Below, one piece after another: positions 6,440 through 11,597 of a stretch of 11,597 nucleotides of DNA (positions within the stretch are counted from its first letter, which is position 1; the number at the start of each line of letters is the position of its first letter). The DNA comes from Thermoprotei archaeon (lineage in GTDB: Archaea; Thermoproteota; Thermoprotei; Thermofilales; Thermofilaceae): positions 1 through 11,597 of the forward strand of contig QMRZ01000035.1 of assembly GCA_003649495.1 (NCBI GenBank). The letters are read 5' to 3'. The translations under genes were made by a program, and so were the position numbers. A model generated the notes under the pieces. The model ran no database searches, had not been told where the DNA came from, and saw only the letters and a list, made by a program, of their open reading frames with translations.

Positions 6440-7752
6440 TAGTAGTGGACACCCCTCTTAAACCAGCCCTCCCTCCTCCTCTCATTCCAGTGGTAGTCGT
6501 CAGGTAGTGCTAGGCTCCAGACAACACAGCCCTTCCACACGGAGAACTGTGGATCCTGAGTGAGCCTGACACTCACGTTAACGTCGCCGCCAAGCCGCTT
6601 ACTCAGGCAGTGCCTCATCTTCGTGGGCGCGTCAACTGCGAGATCCTCAAGACCCTTGGGGACCTTCCAGTTGAAATTCCCGCCACTGAGTATTATCTTG
6701 CTGAGCAAGGTGTTGCGTATGGAGAAGGGGGTTTTCAGGACTGCCTTCACGACAGCTTCCTCGAGGGGCAGCGTGCCCTCGATCACCTCATCGCCTTGCC
6801 GCGCATCCCTTATGCTGAGCACGCCTCGCTTCCTGTAGCTCTCGAATATCTCATGAGCTGGGTTAAAGACCACTTCCCCTATCAAGAACCTGTACCAGCC
6901 TTTATCCTCCATGTCTATCACGTCCAAGGCCGATAACTTCACTCTCGCTCTAACCCTCTCAGGGTTCTCCTTAGCCTTCCTTACCGCTTCATCCAGCTCT
7001 AAGGGTATCAACCCTACTTCCTCCTTGAATCTGCGCACCGCTAGCTCATCGCTAGCGAGATCGCTGTGGCCCAGGTCCTTCAGAACCTCAGCAGCTATTG
7101 CATCAGCCTCAGCACCCCCCCTGTAAAGCGCTACAACAGCCTCCCTGATCGGGTAGCTATGGATAGGCGTCACCTGAGTGTTACCGTGGCCTGACTCGAC
7201 TACTATGCAGGATAGCTCCTTCTCCGCTATAGCCACGGCCAGTGGCTGTGGGATCACGGTGAAAGCCTTCACTACTCCCAGCTCCCTGTCAATCTTGGCG
7301 TGTATCTCCAGCAGCCTCTCGTACATGTAGTCGGGGGCGATGGCTGAGAGAGCAGCTGTTACATAGAATCCATCGAAGTCGCTTTCAACCTCCTTCCTAA
7401 ACTCCTCAAAGCCTTCCCTCGTCAGCTCCTCCTCGATCTTCCACGCCCTCTCATCCCCCCGCCTCACCTCTCCATCGCTCATCGGGTAAACTAAGTTCTT
7501 CCCAACAGTATCGACTGAGGCGAAGTAGCGTATCGCCTCATCGCCCACCACTATGCGTTTATCAACGCCGAAGAACTTAAGCAGGTAACTCTCCTCAATG
7601 AATAGGCCTACATTGCTCTTAACCCTGGGCTTGCCCCTCCGCAGGGTGCCATACTTGAAGAACCTAGTGCCGTAATCCTCACCGTACGCGTACTTGAGTC
7701 TATACCTGTACTCCTCGCTAGCTAGCTGCTGTCCAGGCATCCCATCCCCCAC
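6439..7752 (-). CDS. Crenactin, archaeal actin homologue
   Basis: This is a 437-residue actin-fold ATPase (433 if ATG 7740 is used; Pyrobaculum crenactin is about 432). Visible actin motifs are phosphate-1 loop GEDYGT (24-29), a Gln-bearing connect segment IPQPLAVAIAE (167-177), phosphate-2 ESGHGN (186-191) and adenosine loop ILSGGNF (354-360). Segments such as RYRLKYAYG, APDYMYE, RGGAEA and FSVWKG recall crenactin rather than MreB or Hsp70. Crenactin polymerises into actin-like double-helical filaments in the cytoplasm and is thought to support cell shape or chromosome organisation in rod-shaped Thermoproteales. It is first in its operon, followed by arcadin-2-like, arcadin-3-like and arcadin-4-like genes. 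A strong TATATAA promoter is centred about 23-24 bp before GTG 7752, which suggests a leaderless start there. ATG 7740, after a G-rich stretch, is the alternative. Confidence 0.93.
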   Translation of the reverse strand: MGDGMPGQQLASEEYRYRLKYAYGEDYGTRFFKYGTLRRGKPRVKSNVGLFIEESYLLKFFGVDKRIVVGDEAIRYFASVDTVGKNLVYPMSDGEVRRGDERAWKIEEELTREGFEEFRKEVESDFDGFYVTAALSAIAPDYMYERLLEIHAKIDRELGVVKAFTVIPQPLAVAIAEKELSCIVVESGHGNTQVTPIHSYPIREAVVALYRGGAEADAIAAEVLKDLGHSDLASDELAVRRFKEEVGLIPLELDEAVRKAKENPERVRARVKLSALDVIDMEDKGWYRFLIGEVVFNPAHEIFESYRKRGVLSIRDARQGDEVIEGTLPLEEAVVKAVLKTPFSIRNTLLSKIILSGGNFNWKVPKGLEDLAVDAPTKMRHCLSKRLGGDVNVSVRLTQDPQFSVWKGCVVWSLALPDDYHWNERRREGWFKRGVHY

Positions 7753-7770
7753 ATTAAAGGGCTCTGTAGC

Positions 7771-7779
7771 TTATATAAA
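7771..7779 (-). promoter_or_regulatory. TATA box of the crenactin operon
   Basis: Minus-strand TTTATATAA, one of the best TATA elements in the window, lies upstream of the crenactin start. Transcription start predicted 24-26 bp downstream falls at about 7750, on or beside GTG 7752. It lies in the 77-bp gap between the coiled-coil gene and crenactin, so the Arc operon can be transcribed independently of the gene upstream. Confidence 0.6.
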
Positions 7780-7829
7780 GCTGGTACGAACAGGTAGACG
7801 AGAGGTGCAGTTGAAGCCCCTTCCGCTAG

Positions 7830-8057
7830 CTAGAGGCCGCCACCCACTATGAACCTTAGCTGAGCAAGCCTATCCATTACTTCTATGAACTCCCTCTCCA
7901 GCTGGCTCTTCTTCTCAGCGAACTCCTCCTCCCCTATCTCCCCTCTCTTTCTCTTCTCGACGAGCCGTTCGAGCTCCTCTATCAGCTCCTTCCTCCTCTT
8001 CTCCAGGGCTTTCAAAGCTTCCCGCGGATCCTTAAAGTCTCTCAGCGAGATTCCCAC
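7830..8057 (-). CDS. Small coiled-coil protein upstream of crenactin, unknown function
   Basis: This 75-residue protein is almost wholly an alpha-helical coiled coil. Residues 12-38 (EALKALEKRRKELIEELERL) and 43-69 (EEEFAEKKSQLEREFIEVMD) form two helices joined by KRGEIGE, followed by a hydrophobic FIVGGGL tail. The hinge and second helix loosely recall SHOCT-like short helical hairpins, but I would not assign the family. There is no signal peptide or transmembrane segment. GTG 8057 is supported by a TATA element 27 bp upstream with no SD, implying a leaderless message. It is codirectional with crenactin, 77 bp upstream, and has its own promoter. The location suggests, but does not show, a cytoskeletal link. 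Confidence 0.7.
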   Translation of the reverse strand: MGISLRDFKDPREALKALEKRRKELIEELERLVEKRKRGEIGEEEFAEKKSQLEREFIEVMDRLAQLRFIVGGGL

Positions 8058-8079
8058 ATGGGTCGAGGTGAGTGGCCTC

Positions 8080-8087
8080 AGATAAAG
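8080..8087 (-). promoter_or_regulatory. TATA-type promoter of the coiled-coil gene
   Basis: Minus-strand CTTTATCT is centred about 27 bp before GTG 8057, placing transcription start at the start codon. There is no SD between them. Confidence 0.5.
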
Positions 8088-8139
8088 GTGACGGGCTGGG
8101 GGCAGGGGTGTGAATTACGGCTCTCAGGCATCTCCGTAA

Positions 8140-8186
8140 GTTCTGCTAAGGACTCGCATTATCTCAAGCTATAAGCTCCTTAGAAC
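8140..8186. repeat. Imperfect inverted repeat in the divergent intergenic region
   Basis: GTTCTGCTAAGGA (8140-8152) pairs with TCCTTAGAAC (8177-8186), giving 10 bp with a 3-nt bulge. A short palindrome AGCTATAAGCT lies in the loop. The 230-bp gap 8058-8287 holds no gene that I can see. This could be an RNA hairpin or a regulator site between the coiled-coil gene and the divergent operon. Confidence 0.4.
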
Positions 8187-8197
8187 TCCACGGGCCG

Positions 8198-8210
8198 CAC
8201 CTCAGAGGTG
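8198..8210. promoter_or_regulatory. Perfect 13-bp palindrome, possible operator
   Basis: CACCTCAGAGGTG has two 6-bp arms around one central base. It sits about 35 bp upstream of the TATA box of the plus-strand operon and within the divergent promoter region, where an activator or repressor dimer could bind. No T-run follows, so a terminator is unlikely. Confidence 0.35.
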
Positions 8211-8243
8211 TAGGGGGCGCGAGGCTGGAGGGTATAGTAGTGG

Positions 8244-8251
8244 CTTAAATA
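8244..8251 (+). promoter_or_regulatory. TATA box of the 8288-9310 operon
   Basis: CTTAAATA is centred at about 8248. Transcription would begin near 8273, leaving a short leader that carries GGAGGT (8275-8280) 7 nt before TTG 8288. Unlike its neighbours, this promoter appears to give a short-leader mRNA with an SD. Confidence 0.5.
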
Positions 8252-8287
8252 TCTCCGGTCCTGAGTAATAACGCGGAGGTGTGTAAC

Positions 8288-8695
8288 TTGCGGATTGCTG
8301 TTAAGAGGCCTAATGGTAGCGTGCTTGTGGAGGCCGAGATCTACAGGGACTGGTGCCCCCTTAATTACGAAATCATATCGGCGATCCTCCCGGCTAAGGC
8401 CCGCGCCTACACGCTCGACTCGTACGCTGTGTACTTCACGCTGGGGATCCGCGTGCTTCTAGAGAAGCCGTACGAATCAGCTAAGCCCGGCGACGTGCTC
8501 GTAATACCCTACACCAATAGCATAGCCGTCGTCCTCGAGCCTGTGGAGAAGCTGCGCTTTAAGTCCACCCTTATAGGGAGGACTGTAGGAGGCTTTGAGA
8601 CTCTTAGGGGCATCCGTAAAGGCGAGCCTGTGATTATAGATAGGGTAATGAGGGGGAGGGCTGGCGGTGCCGCGCCATGGGAGAGAAGGCGGTAG
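8288..8695 (+). CDS. Cyclophilin-like fold protein (DUF369/Cyclophil_like type)
   Basis: This 135-residue protein starts at TTG 8288, 7 nt after the SD GGAGGT. A GTG at 8279 shares a base with that SD and is rejected as start. The sequence is beta-rich, with segments RIAVKRPNGS, an alpha/beta stretch around LNYEIISAILPAKARA, then VYFTLGIRVLLEKPYESAKPGDV and VLVIPYTNSIAVVLEP. The pattern KPGDVLVIP plus a compact beta-barrel layout resembles the archaeal cyclophilin-like family, whose biochemical role is not established. I see no active-site set that would show prolyl isomerase activity. It is first in a three-gene plus-strand operon transcribed divergently from the crenactin side, and its 3' end overlaps the next gene by 19 bp. 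Confidence 0.65.
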   Translation: MRIAVKRPNGSVLVEAEIYRDWCPLNYEIISAILPAKARAYTLDSYAVYFTLGIRVLLEKPYESAKPGDVLVIPYTNSIAVVLEPVEKLRFKSTLIGRTVGGFETLRGIRKGEPVIIDRVMRGRAGGAAPWERRR

Positions 8696-9018
8696 GCGTT
8701 AAACTTAGGAGTATCGCTGACCTCGCCAGGCTGGCGTCCTCGATGGCTGGGATGGGCAGCGGGATATACATCGTCCACTTCACGCATGAGGGCAAGCACT
8801 ACTATGGGCTCCTCGTTACATTCAGGGACTACTATAAGTACTACGGGATCCCGATATTCTATTACGTCGAGAGGGGCGAGCCCCTGAGAGGTAGGTACTT
8901 GCTCATTAAAGTGGACGAGAGCGGGGAGAAAGTTGAGGAAAGCGAGGGGTCGCGTAGTGGGTGGATATGCTTGCCTATAGTAGACTTAGCTGAAAAGCCC
9001 AGTTTCATCAATGTCTAG
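8677..9018 (+). CDS. Aromatic-rich small protein of unknown function (possible arcadin-1 candidate)
   Basis: This 113-residue protein is from a family I cannot name with certainty. A helical N-terminus (LRSIADLARLASSMAG, 10-25) precedes a beta-rich core rich in Tyr, Phe and His: GIYIVHFTHEGKHYYGLLVT (29-48), FRDYYKYYGIPIFYYVE (49-65) and RGRYLLIKVD (71-80). An acidic turn (82-90) and a last strand, GWICLPIVDL, follow. There is no signal peptide or membrane segment. It overlaps the cyclophilin-like gene by 19 bp and the membrane-protein gene by 8 bp, so all three are cotranscribed. Arcadin-1, the remaining Arc protein, is a small protein with no known homologues. Size and neighbourhood make this one candidate for it, but that is inference only. 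Confidence 0.68.
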   Translation: MGEKAVGVKLRSIADLARLASSMAGMGSGIYIVHFTHEGKHYYGLLVTFRDYYKYYGIPIFYYVERGEPLRGRYLLIKVDESGEKVEESEGSRSGWICLPIVDLAEKPSFINV

Positions 9019-9310
9019 GTGGCCTACGGTGCTGGGCACCGAGCACATAGGTGCTATGGCAGTAGCGAATTCCGTGGCTTGCCTCACGCTCATAGTCGTG
9101 CTGACTGTAGCCTTCCGAGGCAGAAGGCTTAGATACCAGCTGAGAGCACTGCGCTTCATGAGTGGCTACCTGATAATGACACTCCTGCTAGACCTCTACC
9201 TAGTGGGGATCAGCAGATCTAGCCACGCTGTGCTAGCCTTGCTGCTCTCGATGGTGGGCGTGCCCCTGCTCTGGGCATTAGTGTATAGACTATGGGCTAA
9301 AGGTGAGTAG
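9011..9310 (+). CDS. Small three-helix membrane protein, unknown function
   Basis: This 99-residue protein has three predicted transmembrane helices: about 13-35 (AMAVANSVACLTLIVVLTVA), 49-66 (FMSGYLIMTLLLDLYLVG) and 72-94 (HAVLALLLSMVGVPLLWALV). A basic loop, RGRRLRYQLRALR (36-48), lies between helices 1 and 2 and probably faces the cytoplasm. No signal peptide, metal site or transporter motif is visible. Its ATG lies 8 bp inside the end of the preceding gene, the usual sign of translational coupling. It is last in the operon and is followed by a T-rich tract (from about 9341) that runs into the convergent alba gene. It could anchor a soluble partner from the same operon, but nothing in the sequence proves that. 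Confidence 0.65.
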   Translation: MSRWPTVLGTEHIGAMAVANSVACLTLIVVLTVAFRGRRLRYQLRALRFMSGYLIMTLLLDLYLVGISRSSHAVLALLLSMVGVPLLWALVYRLWAKGE

Positions 9311-9320
9311 GGGAGTAGCT

Positions 9321-9332
9321 GGGGAAAAAGGG
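9321..9332 (-). terminator. Oligo-T terminator after alba
   Basis: On the minus strand, GCCCTTTTTCCCC lies about 24 bp after the alba stop codon. Oligo-T tracts terminate archaeal transcription without needing a hairpin. A near-identical tract follows the thermosome gene. Confidence 0.4.
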
Positions 9333-9354
9333 CTAGTAGGTCTTTAGTGTTCTC

Positions 9355-9639
9355 TTACTCCTTCTTCTCTAGCACTATCTCTATTGTTGATACTACTCTC
9401 TCCTTCCCAGGCTCACCAACCTTCTCACTCCCAATCTTCACAGAAGTAATGTCGACCTGGCCTGGCAGGAACCTGCTGCGCACGATCTCGGCGGCGTCAA
9501 CGGCCTTCGATATCGACCTACCCCTAGCCTTGAAGATCACGCGCTGCGCGCCCTGGTTGAACTGTATTACTGCAGCGAGGACATAGTTCATCACTGGCTT
9601 CTGGCCCACCAGTATGGTTCCAGTCTCGATCGCAGCCAT
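9355..9639 (-). CDS. alba: Alba, DNA/RNA-binding chromatin protein
   Basis: This 94-residue Alba (Sac10b family) protein is a dimeric nucleic-acid-binding protein that coats chromosomal DNA and also binds RNA. The canonical sequence is plain: GQKPVMNYVLAAVIQFNQGA (12-31), KARGRSISKAVDAAEIVRSR (37-56), FLPG (57-60) and the C-terminal strand VVSTIEIVLEK. In Sulfolobus Alba the motif is GKKPVMNY and the first Lys (K16) is acetylated to weaken DNA binding. Here that residue is Gln13 (codon CAG), while the second Lys (K14) is kept. ATG 9639 follows SD GGAGGTG by 7 nt, with a TATA element upstream giving a leader of about 25 nt. It is codirectional with hsp20 but has its own promoter. Confidence 0.96.
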   Translation of the reverse strand: MAAIETGTILVGQKPVMNYVLAAVIQFNQGAQRVIFKARGRSISKAVDAAEIVRSRFLPGQVDITSVKIGSEKVGEPGKERVVSTIEIVLEKKE

Positions 9640-9684
9640 GCCACTACACCTCCAGCTTCGCGGCTCGCGAGACTACGCGCAGGC

Positions 9685-9693
9685 CTTTTTATG
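9685..9693 (-). promoter_or_regulatory. TATA box of alba
   Basis: Minus-strand GCATAAAAA, preceded by A-rich sequence, lies about 50 bp before ATG 9639. It predicts a start near 9663 and a leader of about 25 nt carrying the SD. It fits in the 65-bp gap after hsp20. Confidence 0.5.
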
Positions 9694-9704
9694 CTTTTCC
9701 TCGC

Positions 9705-10220
9705 TCACTCAACCTTGACTCTGAACCCCGAGGGCTTTTTCCTCTTCTCAGCCTTCTCTATCACTATAGTGAGGACTCCATTCTTGTACTGTGCCTTAGC
9801 TGTTTCAGGGCGTACGCGGGCTGGTAGCTTCACTGCCTTGAAGTATTTTCTATCGCCTCTCTCCGCGGAGATCCTCACTTCAGTCTCGGTAGCCTCAACA
9901 TCTATATCCTCCTTTTCCACCCCCGGCAGGTCAGCGACTATCTTCACAACATCCTCTTCCTCTACAACGTCCGTGAATGGCTCTATTGCTTCTGAGATTC
10001 TGGGCCTTATCACGCCAGGCTTAATGTTGCCCCACTCCCTTATCCTGGGGACGCCGTCTGGCCCGATAGTGACTGAGAAGCCGTAATAGTAGGGGCCGAA
10101 CGTCCTGCGCCGCCTACCCCCACCCATCTCGAAACTCTCCCTTATGAGCTCATCGAACAGCTTATCGATCTCATCGAATAGCCGTTTAGTGCGGCGCCAC
10201 CACTCCTCAAACTCGGACAT
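9705..10220 (-). CDS. hsp20: Hsp20/alpha-crystallin small heat-shock protein
   Basis: This 171-residue small heat-shock protein is an ATP-independent holdase that keeps unfolding cytoplasmic proteins soluble. The helical N-terminus (EEWWRRTKRLFDEIDKLFDE) leads through a Gly/Arg-rich stretch (33-40) to the alpha-crystallin domain at about 79-157. That domain includes VVKIVADLPGVEKEDIDVEA and the signature NGVLTIVIEKAE (147-158). A C-terminal VKV (168-170) matches the I/V-x-I/V motif that docks neighbouring subunits in oligomers. ATG 10220 has a short leader with GGGTGA. Its promoter faces that of the plus-strand gene at 10314 across an inverted repeat. Confidence 0.95.
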   Translation of the reverse strand: MSEFEEWWRRTKRLFDEIDKLFDELIRESFEMGGGRRRRTFGPYYYGFSVTIGPDGVPRIREWGNIKPGVIRPRISEAIEPFTDVVEEEDVVKIVADLPGVEKEDIDVEATETEVRISAERGDRKYFKAVKLPARVRPETAKAQYKNGVLTIVIEKAEKRKKPSGFRVKVE

Positions 10221-10250
10221 AACACTTCACCCTGACACCGGTCGGTTGAG

Positions 10251-10291
10251 AGCTTAAAAAAGCTGCGGGAGGTGGGGCAGCTTTAAAAGCT
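10251..10291. promoter_or_regulatory. Divergent TATA pair arranged as an inverted repeat
   Basis: AGCTTAAAAAAGCTGC (10251-10266) and GCAGCTTTAAAAGCT (10277-10291) are inverted copies differing by a 2-bp gap, around a 10-bp G-rich centre (GGGAGGTGGG). The left arm carries the minus-strand TATA for hsp20 (start near 10231). The right arm carries the plus-strand TATA for the gene at 10314, centred about 28 bp before its ATG, so that mRNA is probably leaderless. The symmetry could also serve a shared regulator. Confidence 0.5.
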
Positions 10292-10313
10292 GGCCAGGTC
10301 CCCTCTAGGCGTA

Positions 10314-10661
10314 ATGTCGGGTAGGAGTGTGAAGTTCAGGGCGGTGGTCACTAACATCTCCATAGTAGACAGCCCATGGGGCGAGAAGATGGTTAAGATA
10401 GACCTGTCGGAGGAGCGTGAGACGCCCGGCACAGTAGTTGTCACGAATCAGCAGTCCGAGCTGGCTAGGGAGCTCGCACCTGTGCTATCGCAGGTCCTAC
10501 GCTCAATGCCCTTCTTCGGAGCTATGAGTAGGGCGAGGCTTCCACGCCTATCCCTCTACCTTACTGAGGAGGAGTGGGATAGGCTGATTGAGAGGCCTAC
10601 CATAGGGGATGTTATGGAGGTTGAAATTGCGAGAGGATCCGTAAAGGTGAGTAGAAGCTAA
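10314..10661 (+). CDS. Conserved-looking small protein, possible OB-like fold, unknown function
   Basis: This 115-residue protein is not one I can name. It begins with a beta-rich stretch VKFRAVVTNISIVDSPWGEK (6-25) followed by MVKIDLSEE. A helical middle (QSELARELAPVLSQVLRSMP, 47-66) comes next, then LPRLSLYLTEEEWDRL and a closing PTIGDVMEVEIARGSVKVS (95-113). The PxxGDxxxV...G.VKV ending and the opening strands are reminiscent of OB-fold proteins that bind nucleic acid or protein, with a helical insert; this is inference. ATG 10314 is about 28 bp from its TATA box and has no SD, so the mRNA is likely leaderless. It diverges from hsp20 and converges on rpoK with a 4-bp stop overlap. It is another small unknown that could be compared with arcadin-1. 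Confidence 0.7.
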   Translation: MSGRSVKFRAVVTNISIVDSPWGEKMVKIDLSEERETPGTVVVTNQQSELARELAPVLSQVLRSMPFFGAMSRARLPRLSLYLTEEEWDRLIERPTIGDVMEVEIARGSVKVSRS

Positions 10662-10915
10662 CGTATCTCCAGGTACTTAAGCGGGATATCCTGGTAATCC
10701 CCGCCCGGGGTCCAGCGCCTAATGACCATGGGTAGTAGCTTGTAGCGGAGCTCTAGGGACGCAATCTCTATCGGGTCCCTAAGCCCCATCTCCTCCACGG
10801 GGAGGAGGGGAGGAGCGCCTAGCGAGAGCTGCAGCGCTCTAGCGCCTATGATCCTAGCCTTCTCGTATTTCGTGAGCCAGGGAGGCCCTATCCTGATGAT
10901 AAACTTGGTGGACAT
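10658..10915 (-). CDS. rpoK: DNA-directed RNA polymerase subunit K (Rpo6/Rpb6)
   Basis: This 85-residue protein is the archaeal counterpart of eukaryotic RPB6 and bacterial omega. It helps assemble and stabilise RNA polymerase by clamping the largest subunit. The family core is unmistakable: LTKYEKARIIGARALQLSLG (14-33), DPIEIASLELRYKLLPMVIR (47-66), then RRWTPGGDYQDIPLKYLEI (66-84). The length is normal for archaea. ATG 10915 lies about 30 bp from a TATTTAAAAC element and has no SD, so the leader is a few bases at most. Its stop overlaps the stop of the convergent gene by 4 bp. It lies downstream of the thermosome gene on the same strand but has its own promoter. Confidence 0.95.
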   Translation of the reverse strand: MSTKFIIRIGPPWLTKYEKARIIGARALQLSLGAPPLLPVEEMGLRDPIEIASLELRYKLLPMVIRRWTPGGDYQDIPLKYLEIR

Positions 10916-10928
10916 GATCGACAGGGGG

Positions 10929-10940
10929 AGGGAAAAAGGG
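10929..10940 (-). terminator. Oligo-T terminator after the thermosome gene
   Basis: Minus-strand ACCCTTTTTCCCT lies about 25 bp after the thermosome stop. It matches the tract after alba in sequence and spacing. It lies just downstream of the rpoK TATA box, so the end of one gene overlaps the promoter of the next. Confidence 0.4.
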
Positions 10941-10949
10941 TATTTAAAA
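10941..10949 (-). promoter_or_regulatory. TATA box of rpoK
   Basis: Minus-strand TTTTAAATA is centred about 30 bp before ATG 10915. It is the only AT-rich stretch in the 47-bp gap between the thermosome stop and rpoK. Confidence 0.55.
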
Positions 10950-10962
10950 CTTTGAGTCTCCC

Positions 10963-11597
10963 CTAGTCGAAGCTGGTCTCCTCCTTGCCGCCCTTCTTCT
11001 CCTTCTCCTTGGGCGGTGCTGCAGCGATGATGTCGTCTATCCTCAGTATCATGACAGCAGCCTCGGTCGCCGACTTGATGACCTGCTTCTTGACGAGCGC
11101 TGGCTCTATCACGTTGAGCTTCATCATGTCAGTTACCTTGCCGCCTATGACGTCAACACCAGCCCACTTCTCGCCAGCGCTGTGCTTCTTCCTGAGTTCC
11201 GCCAGTACATCGACGGGCTCTAAGCCAGCGGTCTGGGCCAGTATCGAGGGTATCGTCTCTAGGGCCTCAGCGTACTTCATCACGGCCAGCTGCTCCTTGC
11301 TAGGTAGCTTCCTTGCGTACTCTCTGAGCCTCATCGCAAGCTCTATCTCCACAGCGCCGCCGCCGGCCACTATCTTAGGCTCTCTCATAATGTTCCTGAT
11401 GACACACAGTGCATCGTGTACCGAGCGCTCAGCCTCATCCACTATGTGCTCGGCCCCGCCTCTGATGAGTATAGTGACTGCCTTGGGGTTGGGGCACCCC
11501 TCTACGAATACCATCTTCTCGTCAGCAACCTTCCTCTCCTCCACTAGCTTTGCAGTGCCTAGAGCATCTGGGCTAATATCCTCAACCTTAGTCACAA
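10963..11597 (-). CDS. Thermosome subunit, C-terminal part (5' end off the window)
   Basis: This is the last about 211 residues of a group II chaperonin (about 550 in full), a hexadecameric ATP-driven protein-folding cage. The frame is open to the right edge, and the GTG at 11595 is an internal valine, not the start. Visible segments are KVEDISPDALG, LVEERKVADEKMVFVEGCPN, the apical-to-intermediate VTILIRGGAEHIVDEAERS, the nucleotide-site motif AGGGAVEIELA, and the terminal equatorial NVIEPALVKKQVIKSATEAA with ILRIDDII. The C-terminal tail is charged (PPKEKEKKGGKEETSFD) rather than the GGM repeat seen in some thermosomes. It ends at TAG 10963-10965, 47 bp before rpoK. I cannot say which subunit (alpha, beta or gamma) it is. 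Confidence 0.96.
   Translation of the reverse strand, partial: VTKVEDISPDALGTAKLVEERKVADEKMVFVEGCPNPKAVTILIRGGAEHIVDEAERSVHDALCVIRNIMREPKIVAGGGAVEIELAMRLREYARKLPSKEQLAVMKYAEALETIPSILAQTAGLEPVDVLAELRKKHSAGEKWAGVDVIGGKVTDMMKLNVIEPALVKKQVIKSATEAAVMILRIDDIIAAAPPKEKEKKGGKEETSFD

Noticed and set aside
6610..6936. Plus-strand 108-residue open frame inside crenactin
   Set aside because: It lies wholly within a confidently identified gene on the other strand, with no promoter or SD of its own.
8101..8287. tRNA or other structured RNA gene in the 230-bp gap
   Set aside because: I find no cloverleaf, no GGTTCRAAT-like T-loop and no paired C/D boxes. Only short inverted repeats and the operon promoter are visible.
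8509..8799. Minus-strand 96-residue open frame across the cyclophilin-like gene and its neighbour
   Set aside because: It is antisense to two overlapping plus-strand genes that have a promoter, an SD and coherent protein features. This frame has none.

Overview
The window reads as part of a hyperthermophilic archaeal chromosome, most likely Thermoproteota (a Thermoproteales/Thermofilales-like or Korarchaeota-like lineage). The evidence is a crenactin gene with its arcadin partners, Alba, a group II chaperonin (thermosome), RNA polymerase subunit RpoK, an archaeal tRNA m1A methyltransferase and archaeal eIF2B-like proteins. Several genes have an AT-rich TATA element 24-28 bp before the start codon and no Shine-Dalgarno (SD) sequence, which fits leaderless archaeal transcription. 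Genus cannot be fixed from the sequence alone.

Layout, left to right. 1-281: 3' end of an unrecognised plus-strand gene. 235-2197 (minus): two tandem eIF2B/ribose-1,5-bisphosphate isomerase paralogues. One keeps the Cys/Asp catalytic pair; the other has Glu for Asp. They share patches of perfect DNA identity that suggest gene conversion. 2284-2344 (plus): a possible C/D box guide RNA. 2347-3111 (minus): tRNA m1A methyltransferase TrmI with its own promoter.

3142-7752 (minus) is the centrepiece: an operon reading crenactin, an arcadin-2-like protein, a small arcadin-3-like protein and a Rad50/SMC-like zinc-hook ATPase (arcadin-4-like). This is the actin-related cytoskeleton (Arc) cluster known from Pyrobaculum. 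Just upstream, on its own leaderless promoter, is a 75-residue coiled-coil protein (7830-8057). A 230-bp intergenic region with inverted repeats separates it from a divergent three-gene plus-strand operon (8288-9310): a cyclophilin-like protein, an aromatic-rich small protein and a three-helix membrane protein. These four small genes are candidates for undescribed cytoskeletal partners.

9355-11597 is a chromatin, stress and transcription block: Alba (with Gln at the position of the acetylated lysine K16 of Sulfolobus Alba), Hsp20, a divergent small OB-like protein of unknown function, RpoK, and the C-terminal part of a thermosome subunit running off the right edge. Most gaps are short and hold promoters or oligo-T terminators. 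No CRISPR array, insertion sequence, tRNA or rRNA was seen.
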